Source: Lawsonibacter sp.
GTDB taxonomy: Bacteria; Bacillota; Clostridia; Oscillospirales; Oscillospiraceae
Assembly: GCA_022791075.1 (NCBI GenBank)
Contig: JAAVYL010000020.1
Location: 1 to 44,795 of the forward strand
Direction of reading: 5' to 3'
Length of the DNA stretch: 44,795 nt
This document shows, one piece after another, positions 35,357-44,795 of the stretch. The notes below the pieces were generated by a model that was not told the origin of the DNA, made no database searches, and saw only the letters and a program-made list of their open reading frames with translations. The number at the start of each line of letters is the position of its first letter. The stretch's first letter is position 1. The translations under genes were made by a program, and so were the position numbers.

Positions 35357-36356
35357 AACCGGCCTGTACGGCGGCTCCTTCAACCCCCTGCATCTGGGCC
35401 ACGTGGACTGCATCATTCGGGCCGCCAATCTGTGTGAACAGCTTTTTATCGTACTCAGTCACGGGTTGAACCGGCAGGAGATTCCTCTCCGGGTCCGGTA
35501 CCGCTGGCTGTATCAGCTGACCTCTCACATCGGGAATGTGACCATCCTCACCCTGGAGGACATTGCCCCAACCAAGGCGGAGTATACCCGGGACTGCTGG
35601 GAGCAGGACGCCGCCGCCGTCAAAGCCCAGGTGGGCTGCCCCATCGAAGTGGTTTTCTGTGGGGACGACTACGGCGAAGACAGCTTTTGGAACATCTGCT
35701 ATCCGGAAAGCGAGCTGATTATCTTCCCCCGAAATGAAATCAGCTCCACTGAGATCCGCAAAGACCCCTATGCCCACTGGGACTGGCTGCCCAACAAGGT
35801 AAAGCCATGGTATGTGAAGAAGGTCCTCCTTATGGGAGGGGAGAGCACGGGAAAATCTACCCTCACCATCAACCTGGCCCATCGGTTCAACACCAATTAT
35901 GTGGACGAGGCGGGACGGGAGCTCTCAGAAAAATCCGGCACCGACCTGATGATGCTGTCGGAGGATTTTACCGAAATCCTTCTCCAGCACAAGCTCAATG
36001 AGATTCACGCCCTGGAGTACAGCAACAAATTGCTGTTCATTGACACAGACGCCCTGGTCACCCAATTCTATATGGGTTTTCTGGAAGACCCGGATATTGA
36101 AAAAAACGCTGCTCTCTCCGACGCCTTGGACGCACTGAACACCTATGACCTGATTTTGTTTCTGGAGCCGGACGTGGCCTTTGTTCAGGATGGGGACCGC
36201 AGTCCTGTCATCCGGGCGGACCGGGAAAAATACTCCCGGCAGATTAAAGATCTGCTGGTCCGGCATCACCGCAATTTTGTCTCTGTCAGCGGCAGCTATG
36301 AGGAACGGTACTGCCAGGCCGTCCACCTGGCCGAAAAATTGTTAAGCCCGGCATAA
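35346..36356 (+). CDS. nadR: NadR-like bifunctional NMN adenylyltransferase / ribosylnicotinamide kinase
   Basis: TGLYGGSFNPLHLGHVDCIIRAA nucleotidyltransferase motif; VLLMGGESTGKSTL P-loop. Confidence 0.88.
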   Translation: MRYKTGLYGGSFNPLHLGHVDCIIRAANLCEQLFIVLSHGLNRQEIPLRVRYRWLYQLTSHIGNVTILTLEDIAPTKAEYTRDCWEQDAAAVKAQVGCPIEVVFCGDDYGEDSFWNICYPESELIIFPRNEISSTEIRKDPYAHWDWLPNKVKPWYVKKVLLMGGESTGKSTLTINLAHRFNTNYVDEAGRELSEKSGTDLMMLSEDFTEILLQHKLNEIHALEYSNKLLFIDTDALVTQFYMGFLEDPDIEKNAALSDALDALNTYDLILFLEPDVAFVQDGDRSPVIRADREKYSRQIKDLLVRHHRNFVSVSGSYEERYCQAVHLAEKLLSPA

Positions 36357-36400
36357 AAATCCCCGGAGCGGCTCAACAGAAGCCCTCCGGGGATTTTTAT
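36354..36400. terminator. Bidirectional terminator between convergent genes
   Basis: aaaaatccccggag...ctccggggattttta. Confidence 0.85.
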
Positions 36401-36411
36401 AAATTGCTCCG

Positions 36412-37377
36412 TTATCCGATCATCAGCATCAAGACCGGGAGGGTGACAAAGCAGCCCAGGATAGACAGGCAGGCGCCTGTGGCAGCGTACTCCTCGTCTG
36501 CCCCATAGGCACCGGCCATCACCGTCACCTGACTGACTACAGGCAGCGCACTCTCCACCAGGAAGACATCCCGGGCCAGGCCCTGCACATCGAAGAGCAG
36601 ACAGCACCCCCAGCACAGTACCGGCGCCGCTATCAGCCGCATTACCAGCATGGTGGGCAGACCGGGCAGCAGCTTCAGGTTTTTCAACCCCACCTCATAG
36701 ACAATAAATCCGCAGTAAATCAGTGCCAGCGGCGACACTGTGTCGCTGATATATGTAGTAAAACGCATTACCGGTCCGGGCAGCTCCACCTCCAGCATCA
36801 TCAGCGCAATAGCGGCGAACACAGCCAAAATAGGCGGCTTACCCACAATATCCCACAAAAAACGTCCCAACCCTCCGGATTGTTCCTTTTTCTGGGTCCC
36901 TGAATACTCAATCAGCACAAAGCCCGCCGACTGGAGGAAGGTGGTATTGCCCAGGTAATAGATCATGAGAAAGGGCATACTGGCCTCTCCAAAGAGCTGA
37001 TTACACACAGGTATGCCAATAAACAGTGTATTGGACAGTCCTGCCATGGTGACAAATACGCCCCACCGCTCCCGAGGCAGACGGATCAGCCAGCCAACCC
37101 CCATGGACAGCAGCAGAGTGAGTCCCACCCCCACCAGAGCCGCCGCCAGCTGCTTTCCGGCCTGACCCAGGCTGTCCCGGTTCAGATTGTTCAGTAGGCC
37201 CACAATGCAGTTGGCGGGCACAGCAATATTTATCATGTATTTGCTGAGAAACTGCTTTTCCTTTGGGGTCATCCACCCTCTCACGCCCATGAAATAACCC
37301 ACAGCCATGAGCATCAACAGCACCACACAGGCGGAAACTGCGTTTAAAAATCCCGTCATGTACTCACTTCTCTCCAA
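36412..37377 (-). CDS. AEC (auxin efflux carrier) family transporter
   Basis: Polytopic; LMAVGYFMGVRGWMTPKEKQFLSKYMINIAVPANCIVGLLNN. Confidence 0.88.
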   Translation of the reverse strand: MERSEYMTGFLNAVSACVVLLMLMAVGYFMGVRGWMTPKEKQFLSKYMINIAVPANCIVGLLNNLNRDSLGQAGKQLAAALVGVGLTLLLSMGVGWLIRLPRERWGVFVTMAGLSNTLFIGIPVCNQLFGEASMPFLMIYYLGNTTFLQSAGFVLIEYSGTQKKEQSGGLGRFLWDIVGKPPILAVFAAIALMMLEVELPGPVMRFTTYISDTVSPLALIYCGFIVYEVGLKNLKLLPGLPTMLVMRLIAAPVLCWGCCLLFDVQGLARDVFLVESALPVVSQVTVMAGAYGADEEYAATGACLSILGCFVTLPVLMLMIG

Positions 37378-37435
37378 GGCGGACCCGGCCGCGCCTCTGC
37401 GTCCGGGTCCGTTTCTCTCCCAAATTCATCAGCTT

Positions 37436-38584
37436 CTATTCCTGGGGCTTCCCTCCGCCCTTGTTGGGGCGGCGGCGGCGGCGGTTTCCGGAGGCAGGAT
37501 GGTATTCCTCAGCAGGCCGTTCCATTCCCTGCTCCTCCCGGGGGCGCCGTTCTCCGCCCTCACCCTTTCCGTGGCGATGCTGCCGGCGGCGGCTGGGCCG
37601 GCGTTCCCCCTGGCCCGGCTGCTCCTGATACTCCCGGCTGGGGAAGGCCGCCTCGATGGCGGCGGCCAGAGAATCCTCCTCTGTCACCGGCACAGATCCG
37701 CCCTCCTCCTTCCGGCGCAGCTTGGCCAGCTCCGCCAAGGGAGGCTCCACATAGCCCTCCGGTCTCTTCCCCTTTCCACTGCGGATCACACACAGCTCAC
37801 AGTTGTGATAGGTCTTTGGGCTCTCCGGGTCAGACTCCAGACGGACCTGTGCAGTCTGCCGCAGCAGATTGATGCCCGATACCGTTCCCGCCCCGTCTGG
37901 AGTCTCCACAAAAGACTCCTGCTTGGGGGCGCGCTTCACCAGGTCCTCATAGGCCTCCTGCTCATATTTCAGGCAGCACATCAGCCGCCCGCAGGTACCG
38001 GAAATTTTAGTGGGATTGAGGGACAGGTTCTGTGTCTTGGCCATTTTAATGGACACAGGCTGGAACTCCTCTAAAAACTGAGAGCAGCAGAAGGGCTTCC
38101 CGCAGATGCCCAAACCGCCCAGCAGCTTGGCCTCGTCCCGAACACCAATCTGCCTCAGCTCAATACGGGCGTGGAGGGTTCCGGCCAAATCCTTCACCAG
38201 GGCCCGGAAATCCACCCGCCCCTCAGAGGTGAAGAAAAAGAGAATCTTGCTGCCGTCAAAGCTGTATTCCGCACTGACCAGCTTCATCTCCAGGCCATGC
38301 TCCGCAATCTTCTGCTGGCAGATATCCATAGCCCGTTTTTCCCGTTCCTTATTCTTCTCCAAGAGCTTCATATCCTCCTGGGTCGCCATGCGCACAATGG
38401 GCCGCAGAGGGGCGGTAAGTTCAATCTCATCAATCATGTTATTGGCCCGGACACACTGGGCATACTCTGTGCCCCTGGTGGTCTCCACAATAACTCCGTC
38501 TCCCACCTGAACCTGGATTCCGTTGGGATTAAAGTAATATTCCTTACCGCCATTCTTAAAGCGGACGCTGATAATTTCTACCAT
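37436..38584 (-). CDS. yaaT: PSP1 domain protein YaaT/RicT
   Basis: VEIISVRFKNGGKEYYFNPNG; GICGKPFCCSQFLEEFQPVSIKMAKTQNLSLNPTKISGTCGRLMCCLKYE. Confidence 0.95.
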   Translation of the reverse strand: MVEIISVRFKNGGKEYYFNPNGIQVQVGDGVIVETTRGTEYAQCVRANNMIDEIELTAPLRPIVRMATQEDMKLLEKNKEREKRAMDICQQKIAEHGLEMKLVSAEYSFDGSKILFFFTSEGRVDFRALVKDLAGTLHARIELRQIGVRDEAKLLGGLGICGKPFCCSQFLEEFQPVSIKMAKTQNLSLNPTKISGTCGRLMCCLKYEQEAYEDLVKRAPKQESFVETPDGAGTVSGINLLRQTAQVRLESDPESPKTYHNCELCVIRSGKGKRPEGYVEPPLAELAKLRRKEEGGSVPVTEEDSLAAAIEAAFPSREYQEQPGQGERRPSRRRQHRHGKGEGGERRPREEQGMERPAEEYHPASGNRRRRRPNKGGGKPQE

Positions 38585-38630
38585 TCGTATTTTCTCCTCG
38601 ATATATTGCAAATTGTGTATCCAACAATTC

Positions 38631-39575
38631 TCACAGGGGGGCGTCTTCACGGATAAACATGCCGGCGCACAGCCACCCGGACAGCTGTCCGCCGCTGACA
38701 TTAAGCTGTGCAGCGCCTCTCAGCTGCCTGATCAGCTCCACCGCCCGCAGCAGACGGCGGCGGTTCCCCGACCGGACCACACGGCTGCCCAGCTCGCTCT
38801 CCAGCGCATCCAGAATCGCGGACAGCTCCTCTCTTCCCCGCTTTGCATCCAGGGCCACAGCAGTCTCCAGCAGCTCCAGCTCTCCGGCATTTTCCAGGGC
38901 GCCGGCCAGTTTTTTTGCCAAGGCTTTTTTTCCTTCACCGCCCTCACCGTGCCGCAGCTCGTCCACTGCCCGGCCTAAAATCCCCTGGCAGTCCAGGGCC
39001 GCTCTGCGCAGCTCCACCCCCGGTCTGTCCGGAAAATGCTCCTTCAGCCAAGCCTCACACACCTTGAGAGGCACCGGAGACATCACCAGTTCCTCGCACC
39101 GGGAACGCACCGTCTGAAGCAGGCCCCCGGAGTTGCCTGCAAGCAAGAGGAAAACCCCATAGGACGGGCCCTCCTCCAGCAATTTGAGCATGGCATTCTG
39201 GGCGGAGGGATTCATCTGGTCTGCGCCCTCCAGCAGATAAATTTTCCGACCGCCCTCGTTGGGACGGATATAGGCGTCCGCCCGAAGGGCACGAACCTGA
39301 TCCACAGTCACAGGCTTTCCCTCCCCCGGCCCGGAGATAACCGACACATCAGGATGAAGGTTTTTTAACACCTTGGTGCAGGCAGCACATCTGCCGCAGG
39401 GGGACTCCCCCTCTCCAGTACAGAGCAGAGCCGCCGCCAGCCGCCAGGCCAGGGTGTGCCGCCCCGACCCGGCTGGACCAGAGATGATATAAGCGTGAGA
39501 CAGTCCTCTCCCCTGCTCCCGCTGAAAGAGCTGCTCCTTCAATTTATCATTTCCCACAAGGGCAGAAAGGTCCAT
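38631..39575 (-). CDS. holB: DNA polymerase III subunit delta'
   Basis: GRGLSHAYIISGPAGSGRHTLA; CGRCAACTKV; KIYLLEGADQMNPSAQNAMLKLLEE. Confidence 0.92.
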   Translation of the reverse strand: MDLSALVGNDKLKEQLFQREQGRGLSHAYIISGPAGSGRHTLAWRLAAALLCTGEGESPCGRCAACTKVLKNLHPDVSVISGPGEGKPVTVDQVRALRADAYIRPNEGGRKIYLLEGADQMNPSAQNAMLKLLEEGPSYGVFLLLAGNSGGLLQTVRSRCEELVMSPVPLKVCEAWLKEHFPDRPGVELRRAALDCQGILGRAVDELRHGEGGEGKKALAKKLAGALENAGELELLETAVALDAKRGREELSAILDALESELGSRVVRSGNRRRLLRAVELIRQLRGAAQLNVSGGQLSGWLCAGMFIREDAPL

Positions 39576-39576
39576 A

Positions 39577-40911
39577 TTACGCCTCACTTATCACTCGAAC
39601 TTCTGATAGCATATTATACCCTATTTCCCGCAAATAGGCCAGTTCTTTTTTTCCGATTCGCTCCCCAGGGGCCACCACAGGAACACCGGGAGGATAGGGC
39701 GCAATCTGACAGGCAGCAATTTTCCCCTCGCAATCCTCCACAGGCCAAACCAGGCTGGGGGAAAAGAGGGCCTGCCGGGGGGAGAGCACCCGCTCTGGAA
39801 TTGGAGGGGCAGGGACAGCTCTACAGTCTCCCATCATATCCCGCAGCTCCTCCAGCCGGCCGGTCAGGTAAGAAATCACCCTTTCAGTGTCCTGACAGGT
39901 ACAGATAAACACTACATGGCCTCCGTCCTCCATCTCCGGAATATACCCCCACTCTCTCAGTCTTCGGACAAAAGCGGTGCCGTCCTTCACCTTCAGCACA
40001 AACCGGGTGGGGTCCAAGGAAAAGCCTTTATAAGGCCTGTCACTCACAGAGGGAAATTTCTGGCGCAGCTGAGCCACCTGCACCGCTGTTCGCTGATACT
40101 TCTCCGCTCCCCACTTTACCATCCAGTCCCGGACCACATCCAGACTGGCCAGCATCGGGTAGGAGGGACTGGAGGTGCCATAGACCGAGGCCAACTGCCG
40201 CACCCGGTCGGGATCGAAACCGCTGGAAAAGAGCAGGGCTGTCTGCCCCATAGCAGGGAGGGTCTTATGGGCGGACACCACCACCCCGTCCGCCCCCCAG
40301 AAGGGGGCCAGTCCCAGAAAGGGCAGATGGGCACCGTGGGCACCGTCCACAAAAAGCCTTCCCTCATGGGTGTGCACAATCTGGGAGATTGCCCCGACAT
40401 TTGATAATATCCCGGCATATGTTGGAGAGGTAATACAGACCGTTTTAATATCCGGATTCTTCTCCAGAGCCTGCTCCACATCTCCTGGAGAGATGGGGCC
40501 GGCAAGGCCTTCCCTGTCCAGCCAGGGCCGCTCCAGCCAAACTGGCTCCAGGTCCAGCAGGGCCAGGGCATTAAAAACCGCCCGGTGACAGCCCCGATCC
40601 ATCAAGATTTGCTCCCCCGGACGGGCACACAGGGCCAATCCGGTGTGAATACCCATGGTAGACCCTCCTGTGAGGAACTGGCAGTGTTCAAAACCGAACA
40701 GCTCCGCCCACAAGCTCTGGGCGGAATCAAAGGGCTCCCCCGTTTCATAGAGGTTTCCGGTTTCCGGCAGCTCGGTCACGTCGATGGGGGCCAGCCACTT
40801 CAGGTCCGCAGGTGAAAAGGGCTGGCCCTTGTGCCCTGGCATGTGAAAGCGGACGGGTTCCCGGTCTGCATATTTCCGCAGCGCGTCATAGAGGGGGGTA
40901 GGCATAATCAT
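39577..40911 (-). CDS. Orn/Lys/Arg decarboxylase family protein
   Basis: FHMPGHKGQPFSP; FLTGGSTMGIHTGLALC; VDGAHGAHLPF; VVSAHKTLPAMGQTALL (PLP lysine region). Confidence 0.92.
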   Translation of the reverse strand: MIMPTPLYDALRKYADREPVRFHMPGHKGQPFSPADLKWLAPIDVTELPETGNLYETGEPFDSAQSLWAELFGFEHCQFLTGGSTMGIHTGLALCARPGEQILMDRGCHRAVFNALALLDLEPVWLERPWLDREGLAGPISPGDVEQALEKNPDIKTVCITSPTYAGILSNVGAISQIVHTHEGRLFVDGAHGAHLPFLGLAPFWGADGVVVSAHKTLPAMGQTALLFSSGFDPDRVRQLASVYGTSSPSYPMLASLDVVRDWMVKWGAEKYQRTAVQVAQLRQKFPSVSDRPYKGFSLDPTRFVLKVKDGTAFVRRLREWGYIPEMEDGGHVVFICTCQDTERVISYLTGRLEELRDMMGDCRAVPAPPIPERVLSPRQALFSPSLVWPVEDCEGKIAACQIAPYPPGVPVVAPGERIGKKELAYLREIGYNMLSEVRVISEA

Positions 40912-40917
40912 ACCTCC

Positions 40918-40953
40918 AAAAAGGCGGAAAGGAGACTCCTTTCCGCCTTTTTT
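40918..40953. terminator. Terminator-like hairpin between jag and the decarboxylase gene
   Basis: aaaaaggcggaaaggagactcctttccgccttttttc. Confidence 0.8.
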
Positions 40954-40954
40954 C

Positions 40955-41989
40955 TTATTTCTGATGGGGGGCGTAGGCCACCACGGTGCGGCGGTTGGGC
41001 TCCACACCGGTGGAGTAGGTGGTAACCCCCTTGTAGTCCTGAAGTGCCGTATGAATCACATGGCGTTCATAGGCGTTCATGGGCTCCAGGGTCATATTCC
41101 GGCGGTATTTGATCACCTTGCCCGCCACCTTGACAGCCAGGCGCTGGAGGGACTCCTCCCGCTTGGCCCGATAGCCCTCTGCGTCCACATGGACCCGCAC
41201 CCGCTTGGACTGGCCGCGGTTGACGGCATAGCTGGTCAGCTGCTGAATCGCGTCCAGGGTCTCACCCCGGCGGCCGATAATAGACCCCAGACTTTCTCCC
41301 TGGAGAATTACCTTATAGTTCCCCTCATTAGTAATGAAAATCTCAGGCGCAGCCTGAACATTCATATGCTCCATCAGACCGACAAGGAATTTCCGAATGT
41401 GAACGGCTCTCTCGTCGTCGGGGCTGACTGGATCCAGGATCACCGGCTGCTGGGGCGCAGGGGCGGAGGCGCCGCCAATGAGGACCTCATCCCCCTCCTG
41501 CAGCCGCCCCTCCTGACGGGAACGAGGCCGCTCCCGCCGCTCAGAATGGGCCTTTTTTGGGGGTGCCATACCCGGCTTGGCAGCCAGGATGGTCTCCTCC
41601 GCCGGAGGCGCAGAAGGCTTTTTCTCCTTCACCGGTTCCTTGGCTCCGAGGATTTTCTCCTCCTTCACCGCCCCTTTGGCCGCAAGGATCCGCTCCTCCT
41701 TAACCGGAGGGGCTGGAAGGACAGTCTCAACCTCCCTGGGGGCGGCCTCCTTCTTGGGCGGCTCCTTCTCCTCCAAGGAGAGCCCGTCAGTAATGGGACA
41801 GGGCCGGCCGTCAATCTCCTCGTAGCTGACCCGGACCTTGGCCGGATTGCTGCCAAAGCCTAAAAAGCCGGATTTTGCCCGCTCTATAACCTCAACAGAT
41901 ACGTCATCCCGCCCTAAACCCAGCTGAAACAGGGCGGCAGTAATGGCGTCTTCCTCAGAGCGTCCTGTGGTTTCAATCCATTTTAACAT
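40955..41989 (-). CDS. jag: Jag/KhpB RNA-binding protein (Jag-N, KH, R3H)
   Basis: MLKWIETTGRSEEDAITAALFQLGLGRDDVSVEVIERAKSGFLGFGSNPAKVRV; GSIIGRRGETLDAIQQLTSYAVNR. Confidence 0.96.
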   Translation of the reverse strand: MLKWIETTGRSEEDAITAALFQLGLGRDDVSVEVIERAKSGFLGFGSNPAKVRVSYEEIDGRPCPITDGLSLEEKEPPKKEAAPREVETVLPAPPVKEERILAAKGAVKEEKILGAKEPVKEKKPSAPPAEETILAAKPGMAPPKKAHSERRERPRSRQEGRLQEGDEVLIGGASAPAPQQPVILDPVSPDDERAVHIRKFLVGLMEHMNVQAAPEIFITNEGNYKVILQGESLGSIIGRRGETLDAIQQLTSYAVNRGQSKRVRVHVDAEGYRAKREESLQRLAVKVAGKVIKYRRNMTLEPMNAYERHVIHTALQDYKGVTTYSTGVEPNRRTVVAYAPHQK

Positions 41990-41992
41990 TGC

Positions 41993-43435
41993 TTAGCCCT
42001 CCTTATTTTCATCCTCATCAATCTCAACCTCAATTTCCTCAACCTCCACTTCCACCTCTTCAGTCTCAACAGGGGCGGGGGCTTCAGTCTCAGGGGACGG
42101 CTGGAGAACAGACGGGATTTCCTGCACCGGCTCCTCCTGAACAGGGGGCTCCTCTGTCCGGACAGGCTCAGTTTTTGGGGGTTCCTGCTTTGCCTTGGAT
42201 CCCTTCTTTTTCTGGCCCGAGGCCTCAGCCTGGGCCCGGGCAGCCCTCAGCAGCTCATTGGGGTCGGAGTAGGGAGTCACCCCGCCATAGCGGTTGGGAA
42301 TATAGGCGCGGCCACGGGCATAAGCACGGATTCCCTCCCGGCTGTCGTCCTTATTGACCCCCTCCTGGTCGGGCTCCTCATCCTTCTTTTGGGCAGGCTT
42401 CTTCTTGCCCCGGTTTTTCTTCTCCTCCTCAATCCGGCGCTGACGCTCCAGCCGGGCCTCCTCCTTGCGGCGCTTTTCCTCCTCTTTTTCCTCCGCTTCC
42501 CGCTTGGCAGCGGCCTCCCGGGCAGCTTCATAGTCCTTTTTCAGCATCTTTCCGCAGATGACCTCCTGGACCATGGTGACAAAATACTGGGCAATCCAGT
42601 AGATGGACAGACCCGCAGGAACGGTAAAGCCAATCCACAGAGACATCAGAGGCATCATCCACATCATTGTCTTATTGGTGCGGTCCATGGTCTCATTACT
42701 GGTCTGGCTATTCATCTGGTTGGTGGCCATAGAAACCTTCATGGACAGAAAGGACACCACAGTAGAAATCAAGGGCAGCAGGAACAGGCCAATAGAATCC
42801 CAGCCAAGGCCCTTCTTCCAGAACATCAGCTCGGGAATTTTTGAAAGGTCGATCCTCAGAAAATCAAAGTTCAGAACAAACAGGCTTTCGGCCCCTGTTG
42901 CAGTCTGGAGAGAGGCCAAATTCTCCGCATTAACCAGAGAGAGCAGGTAAAGCTGATTATAAGCGCCGTTCTGGAAAAGATTTTTTGCCTTCTCCATTGC
43001 AGCAGCAGTCACCCAGCCCTCAGAGACAGCCACCTCTGACCAGTTCAGCTGGGTGGCCAGGGTCTGAATCTGTTCAGCGGACATGCTCATAAAGTAGGTC
43101 AGCGGCTCCCGGATGATGCCATACAGGGCAATGAGCACAAACATGGGGATCAGGGACCACAGACAGCCGCCCATGGGGTTGACCTTTTCCTTTTCATAAA
43201 GCTTTTGAATCTCCAGGTTGTAGCGTTCCCGATCTTTGCCATACTGCTTTTGCAGCTGCTGCATTTTTCCAGAGAGCATAGTGGTCTGAATCATGCTCTT
43301 TTTGCTCTTCAGCGTGACGGGGAAGAGAACCGTTTTCACTACAATGGCAAACAGGAGCAGAGCGATGCCATAGCTGCTGAACATATTATAAAAAAACAGC
43401 AGCAGCAGGGCAAAGGGTTGTAAAATAATACCCAC
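41993..43435 (-). CDS. yidC: Membrane protein insertase YidC/OxaA/SpoIIIJ with long charged C-terminal tail
   Basis: SYGIALLLFAIVVKTVLFPVTLKSKKSMIQTTMLSGKMQQLQKQYGKD; five-TM YidC core. Confidence 0.96.
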   Translation of the reverse strand: MGIILQPFALLLLFFYNMFSSYGIALLLFAIVVKTVLFPVTLKSKKSMIQTTMLSGKMQQLQKQYGKDRERYNLEIQKLYEKEKVNPMGGCLWSLIPMFVLIALYGIIREPLTYFMSMSAEQIQTLATQLNWSEVAVSEGWVTAAAMEKAKNLFQNGAYNQLYLLSLVNAENLASLQTATGAESLFVLNFDFLRIDLSKIPELMFWKKGLGWDSIGLFLLPLISTVVSFLSMKVSMATNQMNSQTSNETMDRTNKTMMWMMPLMSLWIGFTVPAGLSIYWIAQYFVTMVQEVICGKMLKKDYEAAREAAAKREAEEKEEEKRRKEEARLERQRRIEEEKKNRGKKKPAQKKDEEPDQEGVNKDDSREGIRAYARGRAYIPNRYGGVTPYSDPNELLRAARAQAEASGQKKKGSKAKQEPPKTEPVRTEEPPVQEEPVQEIPSVLQPSPETEAPAPVETEEVEVEVEEIEVEIDEDENKEG

Positions 43436-43474
43436 AATGTTACCTCCGCATAAAATTTGAAGCAGAAGCTTTGT

Positions 43475-43693
43475 CTATGGTACAGGATCGTACTGGACAG
43501 ACTTCTGCCGGTGAAGGGGGTGGCACCGCGCAATTCTGCGCAGAGCCAGCCAGCCCCCCTTAACCGCGCCGTATTTCTCCACGGCCTCCAGAGCGTACTC
43601 TGAACAGGTGGGGATAAAGCGGCAGCAGGGGGGGCGCAGGGGAGAAATGGCGCGCCGGTAGAACCGGATCAGGGACAGCAGCAGTCTTTTCAC
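43475..43693 (-). CDS. yidD: Membrane protein insertion efficiency factor YidD
   Basis: [52 protein letters not shown]. Confidence 0.96.
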   Translation of the reverse strand: MKRLLLSLIRFYRRAISPLRPPCCRFIPTCSEYALEAVEKYGAVKGGWLALRRIARCHPLHRQKSVQYDPVP

Positions 43694-44106
43694 TGGGACT
43701 TGTCCCCCTTTGGTCCGCAGACGACTGGTTTACCAGTTGACTGTGTTCCCGGGGAAAAGACTTTATCCTTGGGCAGTATAAGCCCCAGCTTTTTCATCTG
43801 CTGAACAAAGCTGCGCTCCAGGTCAGAGAACCGCCCGTAAATTACCCGGGTACGGGCCACAACTACGATATCATAGCCGGCAGACAGCTTCTGCTCGTGG
43901 GTGCGGTACAGCTCCCGAATGCGGCGGCGGGCCCGATTGCGCTTGACAGCGTTGCCCAGCTTGACCCCCGTGGTAATGCCAAGCCGGTTTACCGGCCGGC
44001 CGGTTTTTCGGCAGTAGATGACAAAATAGGGGGAGACAGTGCTCTTCCCCTTGTTGTACAGCCGGCGGAACTCATGATTTTGTTTCAAGGGAACGGTATA
44101 CTTCAT
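43690..44106 (-). CDS. rnpA: Ribonuclease P protein component
   Basis: [60 protein letters not shown]. Confidence 0.97.
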   Translation of the reverse strand: MKYTVPLKQNHEFRRLYNKGKSTVSPYFVIYCRKTGRPVNRLGITTGVKLGNAVKRNRARRRIRELYRTHEQKLSAGYDIVVVARTRVIYGRFSDLERSFVQQMKKLGLILPKDKVFSPGTQSTGKPVVCGPKGDKSQ

Positions 44107-44248
44107 GGTTTCCTCCGTAAGCACATATAGGGCGGGGGAATTTCTCCCACGCCCCTGCTGTGTGCGTTATATTTACTGTGTCCTCTTGTCCCGTTCTGCG
44201 CGAACTCCGGTTCACTCTGCCGTTTGGACAAAGAAACCGCCCCACCCC

Positions 44249-44383
44249 TTAGTGGGTCAGACGGTCGCGGCCCTTGGCACGGCGGCGGGCCAGAACCTTA
44301 CGGCCATTGCGGGTGGCCATACGCTTGCGGAAGCCGTGCTCCTTGGAGCGCTGACGCTTTTTGGGCTGATAGGTACGAAGCAT
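44249..44383 (-). CDS. rpmH: 50S ribosomal protein L34
   Basis: [44 protein letters not shown]. Confidence 0.98.
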   Translation of the reverse strand: MLRTYQPKKRQRSKEHGFRKRMATRNGRKVLARRRAKGRDRLTH

Positions 44384-44513
44384 GGGGGACACCTCCTCAT
44401 TTGATTTCAAGCCGGCTCTCCCGGCCCAACAACAGCTCCGGTCAGGAGCTGCGGTCTGCAGTTTTTTCTTCAGAAGAGCAGAGCGTTCTCCTCCTCCAAA
44501 AGATACGCCCATC

Positions 44514-44543
44514 ATTATAGCGGATAAATACCGGCTCTGTCAA
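44514..44543 (-). promoter_or_regulatory. Sigma-A-type promoter for rpmH
   Basis: Minus strand TTGACA-18 nt-TATAAT. Confidence 0.75.
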
Positions 44544-44709
44544 CCATCTTTTTGCCTCCGGAGGGGGGAATTTTTCAAAATTTTCTGCTGTGACAACATC
44601 TTGTGGCTGAAACCCGGCAAATATACAAGTTCTGCCATACCTTATAAATAAAAAACGCAAAATGTCAAGACTAAATTACAAAAAATTATAAAAAGTTTTT
44701 AATAGCCCT

Positions 44710-44749
44710 AAAAACGGGGGTCCCGCTCCAGGTGGGATCCCCGTTTTCC
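44710..44749. terminator. Terminator-like hairpin in the AT-rich region upstream of rpmH
   Basis: aaaacgggggtcccgctccaggtgggatccccgtttt. Confidence 0.6.
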
Positions 44750-44795
44750 TCGCCTCCACGGCGCTGGCGGTGCAAAAATGGCGCAAAGAATTGGC

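Noticed and set aside
44384-44795. oriC/DnaA-box cluster upstream of rpmH
   Set aside because: Region is AT-rich, but no TTATCCACA-like DnaA boxes were found; oriC probably lies outside the window
1-44795. CRISPR arrays, tRNA/rRNA genes, complete IS elements or prophage genes
   Set aside because: No regularly spaced repeats, no tRNA/rRNA sequences and no transposase or phage protein motifs recognised in any frame

Overview
The window is 44.8 kb of chromosomal DNA. Gene content and codon usage look like a GC-rich gut Clostridia (Oscillospiraceae-like) genome; this taxonomic guess is inference. It is an origin-proximal housekeeping region. Order on +: mutS (3' end), mutL, hypothetical, miaA, hfq, HlyD-like, yggS, sepF, divIVA, mfd, parvulin lipoprotein, XRE-TM regulator, SLH surface protein, small membrane protein. 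On -: a nucleoside-type ABC/BMP operon behind xpt. On +: noc, parA, parB, coiled-coil membrane protein, serS, PilZ protein, mscL, membrane protein, rsmG, minD-like, mgsA-like, hisS, aspS, pnuC, nadR. On -: AEC transporter, yaaT, holB, Orn/Lys/Arg decarboxylase, jag, yidC, yidD, rnpA, rpmH. Main points for a second look: (1) a HTH-TM regulator whose predicted extracytoplasmic domain is homologous to the N-terminus of the adjacent SLH surface protein, behind three similar operator-like repeats; (2) an in-frame amber codon in a conserved part of serS with the frame intact afterwards; (3) palindromic MITE/REP-like elements, including a 26-nt exact inverted match between the mutS coding sequence and an element inside the ABC operon, plus repeat-like sequence in the mutL linker; (4) three parS sites, one overlapping the mfd start codon and one sharing an arm with a terminator hairpin after noc; (5) an mgsA homologue lacking key catalytic residues next to a minD-like gene without an obvious membrane-targeting tail; (6) a truncated XRE remnant between hisS and aspS. 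No CRISPR array, rRNA, tRNA or complete transposase was seen.
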